Below are positions 53,496 through 60,964 of a DNA stretch of 64,000 bases, piece after piece. Location of the stretch: positions 558,001 to 622,000 of the forward strand of contig JADJEE010000012.1 in the NCBI GenBank assembly GCA_016709225.1, given 5' to 3'. A program made the position numbers and the translations under genes. Each line of letters begins with the position of its first letter. Position 1 is the first letter of the stretch. The DNA is from Deltaproteobacteria bacterium. Lineage in GTDB: Bacteria > Myxococcota_A > Polyangia > Nannocystales > Nannocystaceae. Below the pieces are notes generated by a model that was not told where the DNA came from, ran no database searches, and saw only the letters and a list, made by a program, of their open reading frames with translations.

Positions 53496-53801
53496 GGCGT
53501 GCTACTTTGTGAGTGTGTCCGTCGTGTGAGCATAGATCCCAGCACAACGCAGGCAAAAGCGCAAGCGAGACCAGACCGCGCGGTTTCGGGGAACGCGGCC
53601 CAAGGCCGCTGCTCCGCTGAGAACGTCCGCGTGACTCACTAGTTTTCCGGGCGGTCCCCGATCAAGCCGGGGGTGGAGCAATCCTCCCCGTTTGATCGCC
53701 TCGGCCGATTTCGGGCTTCGTCCGTCCAACTCTAATTCGGCAGACCTGCGTTTGTCGCCCCCCGCCGAGTTATCCCGGTCTGTATAACCACGTGACGCCA
53801 C
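53496..53801. other. Region between intI and the first cassette gene
   Basis: This 306-bp region separates the intI stop from the start of the ATPase gene. It is less GC-rich than the flanks and has no convincing ORF. It holds the GTTGGAC crossover candidate (53724-53730) and an AT-rich stretch near 53775-53805 (minus: GGTTATAC, GGGATAAC) in which a promoter for the array could lie. No box pair with proper spacing was found. Confidence 0.35.
53724..53730 (-). other. Candidate attI-type crossover point
   Basis: GTTGGAC on the minus strand fits GTTRRRY. It lies about 70 bp beyond the intI stop and before the first cassette gene, where an attI or first cassette junction is expected for this layout. 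No clear DR1/DR2-type repeats were identified, so the call is weak. Confidence 0.3.
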
Positions 53802-54800
53802 TCACCCTCTCTTCCTAAGTTCCTGCGACAGCACGCGATTCCCCCATTCCGCAGCGCCTCGCGAATCCGCGTTATCGAGCAAGCCGCTCAGCTCTACCGG
53901 CCGCTTCGCACCGCTCGCACCGCCCCGCTCCCCCTCCCCGCGACGCCCCGAGCCCGCCACGCCCAGCATCCCCTCGAGCCGATCGGCCGGACTCCGCACC
54001 CCGCTCGGCCCTCGGTTCAGCACGTGCGTGTCGATCATCGTGGTCGTGACATCCCGATGCCCAAGCAACTCCCGCACCGTCCGAATGTCATACCCATCCT
54101 CGAGCAGGTGCGTCGCAAGCGAGTGCCGGAACGTATGGCAAGTCGCGCGCGCCGACAGCCCCGCTGCGGCCACCGCAGCCTTGACCGCCCGCTGCAACAC
54201 CGTCTCGTGAAGATGATGCCGACGCAGCTCCCGGGACTCGCGGTCGCGGTACACCCGCGTCGCGGGGAACACCCACTGCCACCCCCACTCGCGGGCGGCG
54301 TTCGGGAACTTGCGAGCGATCGCGGTCGGCAGCTCGACGAACCCGCCCCCTTCCGCCAGATCCCGCTCGTGCTGCGCCTTCACTTCGGCGAGGTGCACCC
54401 GCAACGCGTCGCGCACCACCGCAGGCAAGATCGCGACGCGGTCGCGGTTCCCCTTCCCCTCGCGCACGCGCACCGGGTGCCCCGCGAAGTCGACGTCCCT
54501 CACCCGCAGCCGCAGGCACTCGAGCAGTCGCAGCCCCGCACCGTAGAGCAGCAGCGAGACCATCCCCGGCGTGCCCGACATCTGCGCCAGCACGCGCGCC
54601 ACGTCGTCACGACGCAGCACGATCGGTAGCCGCAACGGCCGCTTCGCCCGCACCACCTCCGCCAGCTGCGTCACCCGCAGCTCGATCACCCCCGCACGCC
54701 GGCGATCACCTCTCGCTGCAGCCCGCACACGCGACGCCCCGCGCAGGCTCACGCCCCGCTCGTACACCGCTCGAGCCGCCGAGTGGACGATCCGTTCCAC
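53802..54800 (-). CDS. intI: Integron integrase IntI, N-terminally incomplete, nucleophile Tyr replaced by Asp
   Basis: A 332-codon frame whose residues 45-280 are an integron integrase catalytic domain: EVVRAKRPLRLPIVL, LLYGAGLRLLECLRLRVRD (Arg91) and REGKGNRDRVAILP (Lys116). The IntI-specific patch IARKFPNAAREWGWQWVFPA and RRHHLHETVLQRAVKAAV follow, then CHTFRHSLATHLL (His222, Arg225) and LLGHRDVTTTMI (His248). The next residue, where all active members have Tyr (TMIYTHVL), is Asp257 (codon GAC). The end NRGPSGVRSPADRL is also typical. The expected N-terminal core-binding domain is missing; a shifted frame near 54710 reads LQREVI, like the usual LYREVL, so it may have been lost by frameshift. 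The enzyme should be inactive. Confidence 0.88.
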   Translation of the reverse strand: MERIVHSAARAVYERGVSLRGASRVRAAARGDRRRAGVIELRVTQLAEVVRAKRPLRLPIVLRRDDVARVLAQMSGTPGMVSLLLYGAGLRLLECLRLRVRDVDFAGHPVRVREGKGNRDRVAILPAVVRDALRVHLAEVKAQHERDLAEGGGFVELPTAIARKFPNAAREWGWQWVFPATRVYRDRESRELRRHHLHETVLQRAVKAAVAAAGLSARATCHTFRHSLATHLLEDGYDIRTVRELLGHRDVTTTMIDTHVLNRGPSGVRSPADRLEGMLGVAGSGRRGEGERGGASGAKRPVELSGLLDNADSRGAAEWGNRVLSQELRKRG

Positions 54801-54868
54801 CCCCGCACCGTATCACCACCCACGACGCCCCGCGCCGCGAAACCACCCACCAACCACACCCGAGTCAC

Positions 54869-54890
54869 CGCGCGCGATCGATCGCGCGCG
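54869..54890. repeat. 22-bp perfect palindrome
   Basis: CGCGCGCGATCGATCGCGCGCG is a perfect palindrome in the 170-bp gap between intI and the zinc-ribbon lipoprotein gene. A second, CCGATCGATCGATCGG, lies at 54921-54936. On the minus strand both are downstream of the lipoprotein gene, 35-100 nt after its stop, and could act as terminators. The rest of the gap is strongly C/A-rich on the plus strand. Confidence 0.5.
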
Positions 54891-54970
54891 AAACCAACCC
54901 GAGCTCACCCATCACACCGACCGATCGATCGATCGGCCCATCGATCACCCCCTCCGGCAATCCCCGAGCA

Positions 54971-55693
54971 TCACTTCTTCGTATCCCCCGCCTTCTTCTC
55001 CCCCCGCGGCGCCCCACAGGCCGTGCAGCTCCCCTCCGTATGGGGATTCTCCGCCCCGCAGTACTCGCACTTCCACGGTGCGACCTTCGCTTCGGCATCC
55101 GCCTTCGACTTCGCGTCCGCTTCGGCTTGCGACTTCGCGTCGGCCTTCTTGTCCGCGTCGGCGCCGAGCACCTTGTCGATCGCCTTGTCGGCGGCGTCGA
55201 GATCCGCGGCGATCTTGTCGAGCACCGCGACCGCGGCGGCCTCGTCGGTGGCACCGCTGGCGAGCGTCGCGTCGGCACGGTCGAGCGCCTTGCCGGCGTC
55301 CTCGGCTGCGACCTTCGCGGCCAGACGGCTCGACTCGTCGCCGGCGCCCGCGGCGGCCTGCACCCGCTTCTCTCGCAGCTTCTTCATCGTGTCGGCCAGC
55401 GCACCGAGCTTGCCGACGAAGTCGTCGCGCAGCCGGGCGTTCGCCTCCGACAACTTCTGGATCTTCTCCTCGTCGCCGAGGCTCTCGGCGGCGTCGTGGA
55501 TCGACTGCGCCGCCGCGAGCCGAGCATCGAGCGCCGGCTTGAAGCCGGGGTACTGCGCGGCCAAGGCCTTCACGTCCTTGACGCCGGCCTCCCAGCGCTG
55601 GGTCTCGCCCTCCACGCTCTTCTTGCAACCCGCGACCATCAGCAACATCGCGGCGAACACCGTGAACACAGAACGAACGAAAGCCGGCATCAC
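54971..55693 (-). CDS. Lipoprotein with coiled-coil body and C-terminal zinc ribbon
   Basis: A 240-aa lipoprotein (GTG 55693 followed by ATG; lipobox MVAGC). Residues 25-190 are helical, rich in Ala, Lys, Asp and Glu, likely coiled coil (ARLAAAQSIHDAAESLGDEE, EAGKALDRADATL-like repeats). The linker is an AD/K-rich stretch with repeats of 'ADAKS'. The C-terminus has CEYCGAENPHTEGSCTACG, a four-cysteine zinc ribbon of the RanBP2 or rubredoxin-like type. A zinc ribbon at the end of an exported lipoprotein is unusual, because such ribbons are normally cytoplasmic. Function is unknown. Confidence 0.7.
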   Translation of the reverse strand: MMPAFVRSVFTVFAAMLLMVAGCKKSVEGETQRWEAGVKDVKALAAQYPGFKPALDARLAAAQSIHDAAESLGDEEKIQKLSEANARLRDDFVGKLGALADTMKKLREKRVQAAAGAGDESSRLAAKVAAEDAGKALDRADATLASGATDEAAAVAVLDKIAADLDAADKAIDKVLGADADKKADAKSQAEADAKSKADAEAKVAPWKCEYCGAENPHTEGSCTACGAPRGEKKAGDTKK

Positions 55694-55828
55694 CGGGGAA
55701 TCTACCGCAACCGCACAGCGCCCGCGCGTGTCGGTTCGTGGCTGCGGCAGGCCAGATCGAGTAACCTCCGGCGCCCCCGACTCGACCCCGGGCGGCGCCC
55801 TGGCCTCTTAGCCCGGGAGGGACCGACG

Positions 55829-57055
55829 ATGGCCGACCAGCTGAGCAACGACCTCGCCGCGCTGCGGATCCACCGTGACGCCGGAGCCCCCGGCTCGCCG
55901 TGGCCCAAGCGATTGCTCGTCGTCGCACTGGTCGCGGGCGCGGGCTGGGCCGGATGGACGTACGGCAAGCCCCTGCTCGAGGCCAAGATCTACAAGCCCG
56001 AGGTCGAGGTCACCCAGATCATCGCGATCTCCCCCGGCCAAGCCCAGGCCAAGCTCATCTCGACCGGCTACGTCGTGCCGCAGCGCGTCACCAAGATCGG
56101 CGCGAAGACGCCCGGCCGCATCAAGGAGATGAACGTCGCCGAGGGCGATCGCATCGCGCAGGGCTTCGTCATCGCCGAGCTCGAAGGCGCCGATCTGCGC
56201 GCGCAGCTGCAGAGCGCCAAGGCCCGCGTCCTCACGGCCCGCGCCCAGGTCCAGACCGCCAAGGCCGAGCTCGCCGACGCCACCCAGAAGGCCAAGCGCG
56301 AGCGTCGACTCGCGACCCAGGGCGTCGGCGCGGCCGCCAACGCCGAGGACCTCGAGTTCCGCGTGACCGCGGTGCAGAAGCAGGTCGCCGCCGCCGAGGC
56401 CGGCGTGCGCGCGGCCGAGGCCGAGGTCGAGAACTTCGCGGTGCAGATCGATTACCTCACCATCACCGCGCCGATCGCCGGCACCGTGGTCAGCAAGCCG
56501 GCGCAGGTCGGCGAGCTGGTCGGCGTGCAGGCGCTCGCGCTGGTCGAGCTGGCCGACTTCGACTCGCTCATGGTCGAGACCGACGTGCCCGAGGGCCGCC
56601 TGCACCTGCTCGAGATCGGCAGCCCCACCGAGATCGTGCTCGACGCCTACCCGACCACGCCCTACGCCGGTCGCGTCAAGTCGATCACGCCACGGGTCAA
56701 TCGCGCCAAGGCCACCGTGACCGTGAAGGTCGCGTTCGAGGGCGCCGCGACCAACGTGCTGCCCGACATGAGCGCGCGCGTCAGCTTCTTCTCCGAGGAG
56801 CTCGACCCGGCGCTGAAGAACGAGCCGACCCGCGTGATCGTGCCCGCCAACGCCATCGCCGAGCGCGATGGTCAGCAGGTGGTGTTCGTGCTCGAGGACG
56901 GCGCGGTGCGCAAGGCCAAGGTGCAGCTCGGTGAGGCGTTCGGCACCGGCTTCGAATTGATCGATGGTCCGCCGGTCGGCGCGATGTTGGTGCGAGAGCC
57001 CGACGACGCGCTCGAAGACGGCCAGAAGGTGAAGCAGAAAGGTGAAGCGACATGA
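55829..57055 (+). CDS. Periplasmic adaptor subunit (HlyD/MacA-like) of an ABC exporter
   Basis: A 408-aa membrane-fusion protein from ATG 55829 with GGGAGG upstream. It has one N-terminal membrane helix (about 27-50). The halves of a lipoyl/barrel-sandwich domain are GRIKEMNVAEGDRIAQGFVI and YLTITAPIAGTVVSKPAQVG, separated by a coiled-coil hairpin (about 125-205). The beta-barrel domain follows (LMVETDVPEGRLHLLEIGSP, EIVLDAYPTTPYAGRV). The C-terminal part is ANAIAERDGQQVVFVLEDGA. Such proteins link an inner-membrane MacB-like transporter to an outer-membrane channel. The next three genes give the ATPase and two permeases; the stop overlaps the next start (ATGA). Confidence 0.88.
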   Translation: MADQLSNDLAALRIHRDAGAPGSPWPKRLLVVALVAGAGWAGWTYGKPLLEAKIYKPEVEVTQIIAISPGQAQAKLISTGYVVPQRVTKIGAKTPGRIKEMNVAEGDRIAQGFVIAELEGADLRAQLQSAKARVLTARAQVQTAKAELADATQKAKRERRLATQGVGAAANAEDLEFRVTAVQKQVAAAEAGVRAAEAEVENFAVQIDYLTITAPIAGTVVSKPAQVGELVGVQALALVELADFDSLMVETDVPEGRLHLLEIGSPTEIVLDAYPTTPYAGRVKSITPRVNRAKATVTVKVAFEGAATNVLPDMSARVSFFSEELDPALKNEPTRVIVPANAIAERDGQQVVFVLEDGAVRKAKVQLGEAFGTGFELIDGPPVGAMLVREPDDALEDGQKVKQKGEAT

Positions 57056-57816
57056 GTGAGGCAGTCACCGACGACAGCGGCGAGCGCAGCGAAGAGACCG
57101 GCAAGGCCGCGAAGGCCCGCAAGCCCGACGGCGCCGCCAGCCAGCGCAAGGCCATCATCGAATGCACCGGCATCACCCGCACCTTCTGGCGCGCGAAGGA
57201 GCGGCTGGACGTGCTCGATGGGCTCGACCTCACGATCCCCGAGGGCTCGTTCGAGGCGCTGATGGGCCCCTCGGGCTCCGGCAAGACCACGCTGCTCAAT
57301 CTCATCGCCGGCCTCGATCGGCCCACCTCCGGCAAGCTGATGGTGGCCGGCACCGAGGTCAGCGCGATGGGCGACGCCGCGCTGGCGCACTGGCGCTCGC
57401 AGACCATCGGCTTCGTGTTCCAGCACTTCAACCTCATCCCCGTGCTCACCGCGCTCGAGAACGTCGAGCTGCCGCTCTTGCTCACCAAGCTGTCGTCGGG
57501 TGAGCGCAAGAAGCGGGCGCAGATCGCCCTGCGCGTGGTCGGCCTCGAGGACCGCATGCACCACCGTCCGCAGCAGCTCTCGGGTGGTCAGGAGCAGCGG
57601 GTCGGCATCGCCCGCGCGATCGTGCACGACCCGCGCATCATCGTCGCCGACGAGCCCACCGGCGAGCTCGATCGCAAGAGCGCCGACGAGGTGCTCAACC
57701 TGCTCGAGCGACTCAACCGCGAGTTCGACAAGACCATCCTCATGGTCACCCACGACCCCGCGGCGGCCGAGCGCGCGACCGTGCTGCGCAAGCTCGACAA
57801 GGGTAGGTTGCTGTGA
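57052..57816 (+). CDS. MacB/LolD-type ABC transporter ATPase
   Basis: A 254-aa ATPase. Walker A is GPSGSGKTT, the Q-loop is FVFQHFNLIPVLTALENVEL, the signature is LSGGQEQRVGIARAIVHDP, Walker B is IIVADEPTGELD and the H-loop is ILMVTHDPAAAERA. The LDRKSADEVLNLLERLN end is typical of the MacB/LolD/FtsE group. The N-terminal 30 residues are an extra charged extension. The gene is coupled to the adaptor upstream and to the permease downstream through GTGA, consistent with one complex that uses ATP to drive substrate export or lipoprotein/peptide transfer. Confidence 0.92.
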   Translation: MSEAVTDDSGERSEETGKAAKARKPDGAASQRKAIIECTGITRTFWRAKERLDVLDGLDLTIPEGSFEALMGPSGSGKTTLLNLIAGLDRPTSGKLMVAGTEVSAMGDAALAHWRSQTIGFVFQHFNLIPVLTALENVELPLLLTKLSSGERKKRAQIALRVVGLEDRMHHRPQQLSGGQEQRVGIARAIVHDPRIIVADEPTGELDRKSADEVLNLLERLNREFDKTILMVTHDPAAAERATVLRKLDKGRLL

Positions 57817-58991
57817 CGCTCGGCAGCCTGACGATCAAGAACATCGGCCACAACTGGCTGCGCACGGTGCTGACGGTGGTCGGCACCGCGATCGCGATCC
57901 TCTCGTTCGTCATGATCCGCACCACCTTGGCGGCGTGGGAGCAGGGCGTCGAGAACGCGGCGCAGGATCGCCTGTCGACCATCCACCGCGTCACCTTCGT
58001 GATGCCGCTGCCCAAGCGCTACTTCGACGAGTTCAACGGGCAGCGCGGCAAGATCCCTGGGGTCAAGGCCTCGACCTACATCAACTGGTTCGGCGCCAAG
58101 CACCCCACCCGCGAGAGCGAGTTCTTCGCCAACCTCGCGGTCGACAGCGACACCTTCTTCGACGTCTACAGCGAGATGGCCGTGCCCGCCGACCAGCTCG
58201 CGGCGTGGCGCGAGAACCCCCAGGGCGCCATCATCGGTGAGGCGCTCGCCAACCAGTTCGGCTGGAAGGTCGGCGACGACGTCACGCTCACCGGCACCAT
58301 CTATCCCGGTGACTGGCAGTTCAAGGTCGAGGGCATCTATGTCGCGACCAAGAAGTCGATCGATCGCGCGCAGTTCATCCTGCACTGGAACTACGTCAAC
58401 GAGACCCTGCCCGAGGGCCGCAAGGACCAGATCGGCTGGATCGCCTCGACCATCGATTCGGCCAGCCAGGCCGCGACCATCTCCCAGGCCATCGACGCCA
58501 AGTTCGACGAGCAGGAGATCCAGACCCGCACGATGAGCGAGCGCGCGATGAACATGGAGTTCCTCGGCGGCGCGTCGGCGATCCTGCGCGCACTCGACAT
58601 CGTCTCGCTGGTGATCCTCGGCATCATGATGCTGATCCTCGGCAACACCATCGCGATGGGCGTGCGCGAGCGGACCCACGAGTACGGCGTGCTGCTCGCG
58701 CTCGGCTTTCGGCCCAAGCACATCGCGAGCTTCGTGCTCGGCGAGGGCATCACCATCGGCCTGCTCGGCGGTGGGCTGGGCCTGCTCATGGCGTATCCGC
58801 TGATCGAGCAGGGCCTCGGCCGCTGGCTCGAGGAGAACATGGGCGCGTACTTCCCCTACTTCTCGATCCCGACCTCGGTGGCCGCGGTCGCGCTGGGCTT
58901 GGCCGCGGCGCTGGCGGCCATCGCAGCGGTGATCCCTGCCTACTCCGCGTCGAAGCTCGACGTGATCGACGCCCTGCGCCGGCTGGGCTGA
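57813..58991 (+). CDS. ABC transporter permease (FtsX/MacB type) 1
   Basis: A 392-aa permease with the MacB-like plan: one N-terminal helix (LTVVGTAIAILSFVMIRTTL), a 230-residue periplasmic domain, and three C-terminal helices at about 260-285, 305-330 and 355-385. The cytoplasmic motif RERTHEYGVLLALGFRPKHI matches the coupling region of FtsX-like permeases. The start GTG overlaps the ATPase stop. A second permease of the same type follows 18 bp later. They may form a heterodimeric transporter. The substrate is unknown. Confidence 0.88.
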   Translation: MTLGSLTIKNIGHNWLRTVLTVVGTAIAILSFVMIRTTLAAWEQGVENAAQDRLSTIHRVTFVMPLPKRYFDEFNGQRGKIPGVKASTYINWFGAKHPTRESEFFANLAVDSDTFFDVYSEMAVPADQLAAWRENPQGAIIGEALANQFGWKVGDDVTLTGTIYPGDWQFKVEGIYVATKKSIDRAQFILHWNYVNETLPEGRKDQIGWIASTIDSASQAATISQAIDAKFDEQEIQTRTMSERAMNMEFLGGASAILRALDIVSLVILGIMMLILGNTIAMGVRERTHEYGVLLALGFRPKHIASFVLGEGITIGLLGGGLGLLMAYPLIEQGLGRWLEENMGAYFPYFSIPTSVAAVALGLAAALAAIAAVIPAYSASKLDVIDALRRLG

Positions 58992-59009
58992 ACAAAGCGA
59001 GGCTTCGCG

Positions 59010-60179
59010 ATGGTTCCGATTCGCTACAACGTGCGCAACCTCTTCGTCCGTCGTGCCACGACCCTCGCTGCCGCGCTCGGTGTGGCGCTGGTGGTGTTCG
59101 TGCTGGCCGCGGCGCTGATGCTCGCCGAGGGGCTCGCGCGCACGCTCGACATGTCGGGCCGACGCGACACCGCGATCGTGCTGCGCAAGGGCTCGGACTC
59201 CGAGATGCCGAGCTCGATCGAGGACGCCACGGTCACGCTCATCAAGGGCGCACCGGGGGTGAAGAAGGGCGACGACGGGGCACCGATGGTGCTGCCCGAG
59301 GCGGTCGTCGTGCTCTTCCAAGACCTCAGCAACGGCAAGGGCAAGAGCAACGTGACGCTGCGCGGCGTGCCGCTCAGTGAGGTGCAGCAGTTTCGCCCCG
59401 AGGTGAAGGTGGTGCAGGGCAAGCTCGCGGCAGCCGGCAGCGACGAGGTCATCGTCGGCACCAAGCTGGTCGGGCGCTTCAAGGGGCTCGAGGTGGGGCA
59501 GTCGCTCGAGCTGCGCAAGAATCGAGCGGTGAAGGTCGTCGGCGTGTTCGAGTCCGACGGCTCGTCGTTCGAGTCGGAGGTGTGGGGCGACCTCGACTAC
59601 GTGCGGCAGTCGTTCGGCCGCGAGGGCGTGGTGTCGTCGGTGCGCGTGCGGCTCGACAGCCCCGCGGTGTTCGACGGCTTCGCGGCCGCGCTCGAGCAGG
59701 ACAAGCGGCTCGGGCTCGACGCCTCGCCGGAGCCGGAGTTCTACAAGAAGCAGTCCGAGAACACCTCGATCTTCATCATGGCGCTCGGCACCATCATCGC
59801 GGTCTTCTTCTCGATCGGCGCGATGATCGGCGGCATGATCACGATGTACGGCGCGGTCGCGCACCGCCGCCGCGAGATCGGCGTGCTGCGAGCGCTGGGC
59901 TTCTCGCGCTCGGCGATCATGTTCTCGTTCCTGCTCGAGAGCGTGCTGCTGGCGCTGCTCGGCGGGGCCATCGGCACCGTCGCGTCGCTGGCGATGGGCA
60001 TGGTCAAGTTCTCGATGCTCAACTTCACGACCTTCTCGGAGATCGTGTTCGAGTTCCATGCGACGCCCGAGATCCTCGTGCGCTCGCTGATCTTCGGCGG
60101 CGTGATGGGCATCATCGGCGGCTTCCTGCCGGCGATTCGTGCCGCCCGCACGGCGCCCATCGAAGCGATGAAGGGTTGA
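59010..60179 (+). CDS. ABC transporter permease (FtsX/MacB type) 2
   Basis: A 389-aa permease, ATG 59010. The N-terminal helix (LAAALGVALVVFVLAAALML), the periplasmic domain with GDDGAPMVLPEAVVVLFQDL and VVGVFESDGSSFESEVWGDL, and the C-terminal helices (MALGTIIAVFFSIGAMIGGM, LLESVLLALLGGAIGTVASL) give the MacB/FtsX topology. The coupling motif RRREIGVLRALGFSRSAIMF is present. The periplasmic domain differs from the first permease, so it is probably not a recent duplication. The gene is the last of the four-gene operon, and a lipoprotein methyltransferase gene starts 8 bp later. Confidence 0.88.
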   Translation: MVPIRYNVRNLFVRRATTLAAALGVALVVFVLAAALMLAEGLARTLDMSGRRDTAIVLRKGSDSEMPSSIEDATVTLIKGAPGVKKGDDGAPMVLPEAVVVLFQDLSNGKGKSNVTLRGVPLSEVQQFRPEVKVVQGKLAAAGSDEVIVGTKLVGRFKGLEVGQSLELRKNRAVKVVGVFESDGSSFESEVWGDLDYVRQSFGREGVVSSVRVRLDSPAVFDGFAAALEQDKRLGLDASPEPEFYKKQSENTSIFIMALGTIIAVFFSIGAMIGGMITMYGAVAHRRREIGVLRALGFSRSAIMFSFLLESVLLALLGGAIGTVASLAMGMVKFSMLNFTTFSEIVFEFHATPEILVRSLIFGGVMGIIGGFLPAIRAARTAPIEAMKG

Positions 60180-60187
60180 TTCGAGTC

Positions 60188-60952
60188 ATGCGTATCTCAC
60201 TTGCGTTTGCGTCGATGCCGCTGGTGCTCGCGTGCACACCGGCGTCCTCGAGGGTGCCGAGCAGCGACGCACCGACCGCCCACGCCCACGGCGAGCACGC
60301 CCACGGCGAACACGCCCACGGCGAACACGCCCACGGCCCGGGGGCTCACGGCATGCCGCATCGGTTCGAGCATGCGGACGAGTGGGCCAAGCGGTTCGAT
60401 GATCCGAGCCGCGATGCGTGGCAGAAGCCCGACGCGGTGGTCGGCATGCTCGGGCTCAGCGCGAGCGCGATCGTGGCCGACGTCGGGGCGGGCACCGGCT
60501 ACTTCTCGGTCCGGCTGGCGCGCGCGGTGCCGCAGGGCAAGGTGCTGGCCTCCGACATCGAGCCCGACATGGTGCGCTACCTCGGCGAGCGCGCGACCCG
60601 GGAGCAGCTCGGCAACATCGTCGCGGTGCAGGGCAAGCCCGAGTCGCCGCAGCTGCCCGAGCCCGCCGACGTGATCCTGCTGGTCGACGTCGTGCACCAC
60701 ATCGGCCACGGCGCGGACGACCGCGTCGCGTTCTTCACCCGCCTGCAGGCTCAGCTGCGCGAGGGCGGCCGCATCGCGATCGTCGACTTCAAGCCCGACG
60801 CACCCGACGACGCGCCCGGTCCACCGAAGGCCCACCGCATCGCCGCGGCCACGATGGTCACCGAGCTCGCCGAGGCCGGCTTCGTCGAGCACGCCCGCGA
60901 CGAGCAGACGCTGCCGTACCAGTACGTGCTGCAGTTCGTCCGCCGGCCGTAG
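60188..60952 (+). CDS. Methyltransferase-domain lipoprotein with His-rich repeat
   Basis: A 254-aa protein from ATG 60188. It has a clear lipoprotein signal (MRISLAFASMPLVLAC), then four AHGEH-type repeats, HAHGEHAHGEHAHGEHAHG, which look like a metal-binding segment. Residues 60-254 are a class I SAM-dependent methyltransferase fold: motif I ADVGAGTGYFSVRLA, SDIEPDMVRYL, DVILLVDVVHHIG and RIAIVDFKPDAP. SAM is not normally available outside the cytoplasm, so an exported methyltransferase is unexpected. It starts 8 bp after the permease operon and may be co-transcribed with it. No methyl-acceptor is proposed. Confidence 0.82.
   Translation: MRISLAFASMPLVLACTPASSRVPSSDAPTAHAHGEHAHGEHAHGEHAHGPGAHGMPHRFEHADEWAKRFDDPSRDAWQKPDAVVGMLGLSASAIVADVGAGTGYFSVRLARAVPQGKVLASDIEPDMVRYLGERATREQLGNIVAVQGKPESPQLPEPADVILLVDVVHHIGHGADDRVAFFTRLQAQLREGGRIAIVDFKPDAPDDAPGPPKAHRIAAATMVTELAEAGFVEHARDEQTLPYQYVLQFVRRP
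60281..60340 (+). repeat. 15-bp tandem repeats coding AHGEH
   Basis: The unit CACGCCCACGGCGAA (first copy ends GAG, last copy ends CCG) occurs four times, at 60281, 60296, 60311 and 60326. It encodes the His-rich segment of the lipoprotein methyltransferase. Copy number is likely to vary between strains. Confidence 0.85.
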
Positions 60953-60964
60953 GCGGCGGTGCGC

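Larger units (their letters stand above)
47757..54800 (-). mobile_element. Chromosomal integron: inactive intI plus cassette array
   Basis: The region contains an IntI-type tyrosine recombinase (53802-54800), three attC-like sites (near 47.8, 49.7 and 50.65 kb) and six genes, all on the minus strand. The cassette part (about 47.8-53.8 kb) is visibly less GC-rich than both flanks and has different codon choice, as expected for captured genes. Each attC lies on the 3' side of a cassette gene, with its GTTRRRY end followed by the next cassette. Genes run away from intI's 3' end, which is the reverse of the class 1 layout, where the array lies on intI's 5' side. The integrase appears inactive, so the array is probably frozen. 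Confidence 0.8.

Noticed and set aside
55040..55828. Upstream extension of the MacA-like adaptor frame
   Set aside because: The frame stays open antisense to the zinc-ribbon lipoprotein, but the proper start with GGGAGG is the ATG at 55829, followed by the membrane helix.
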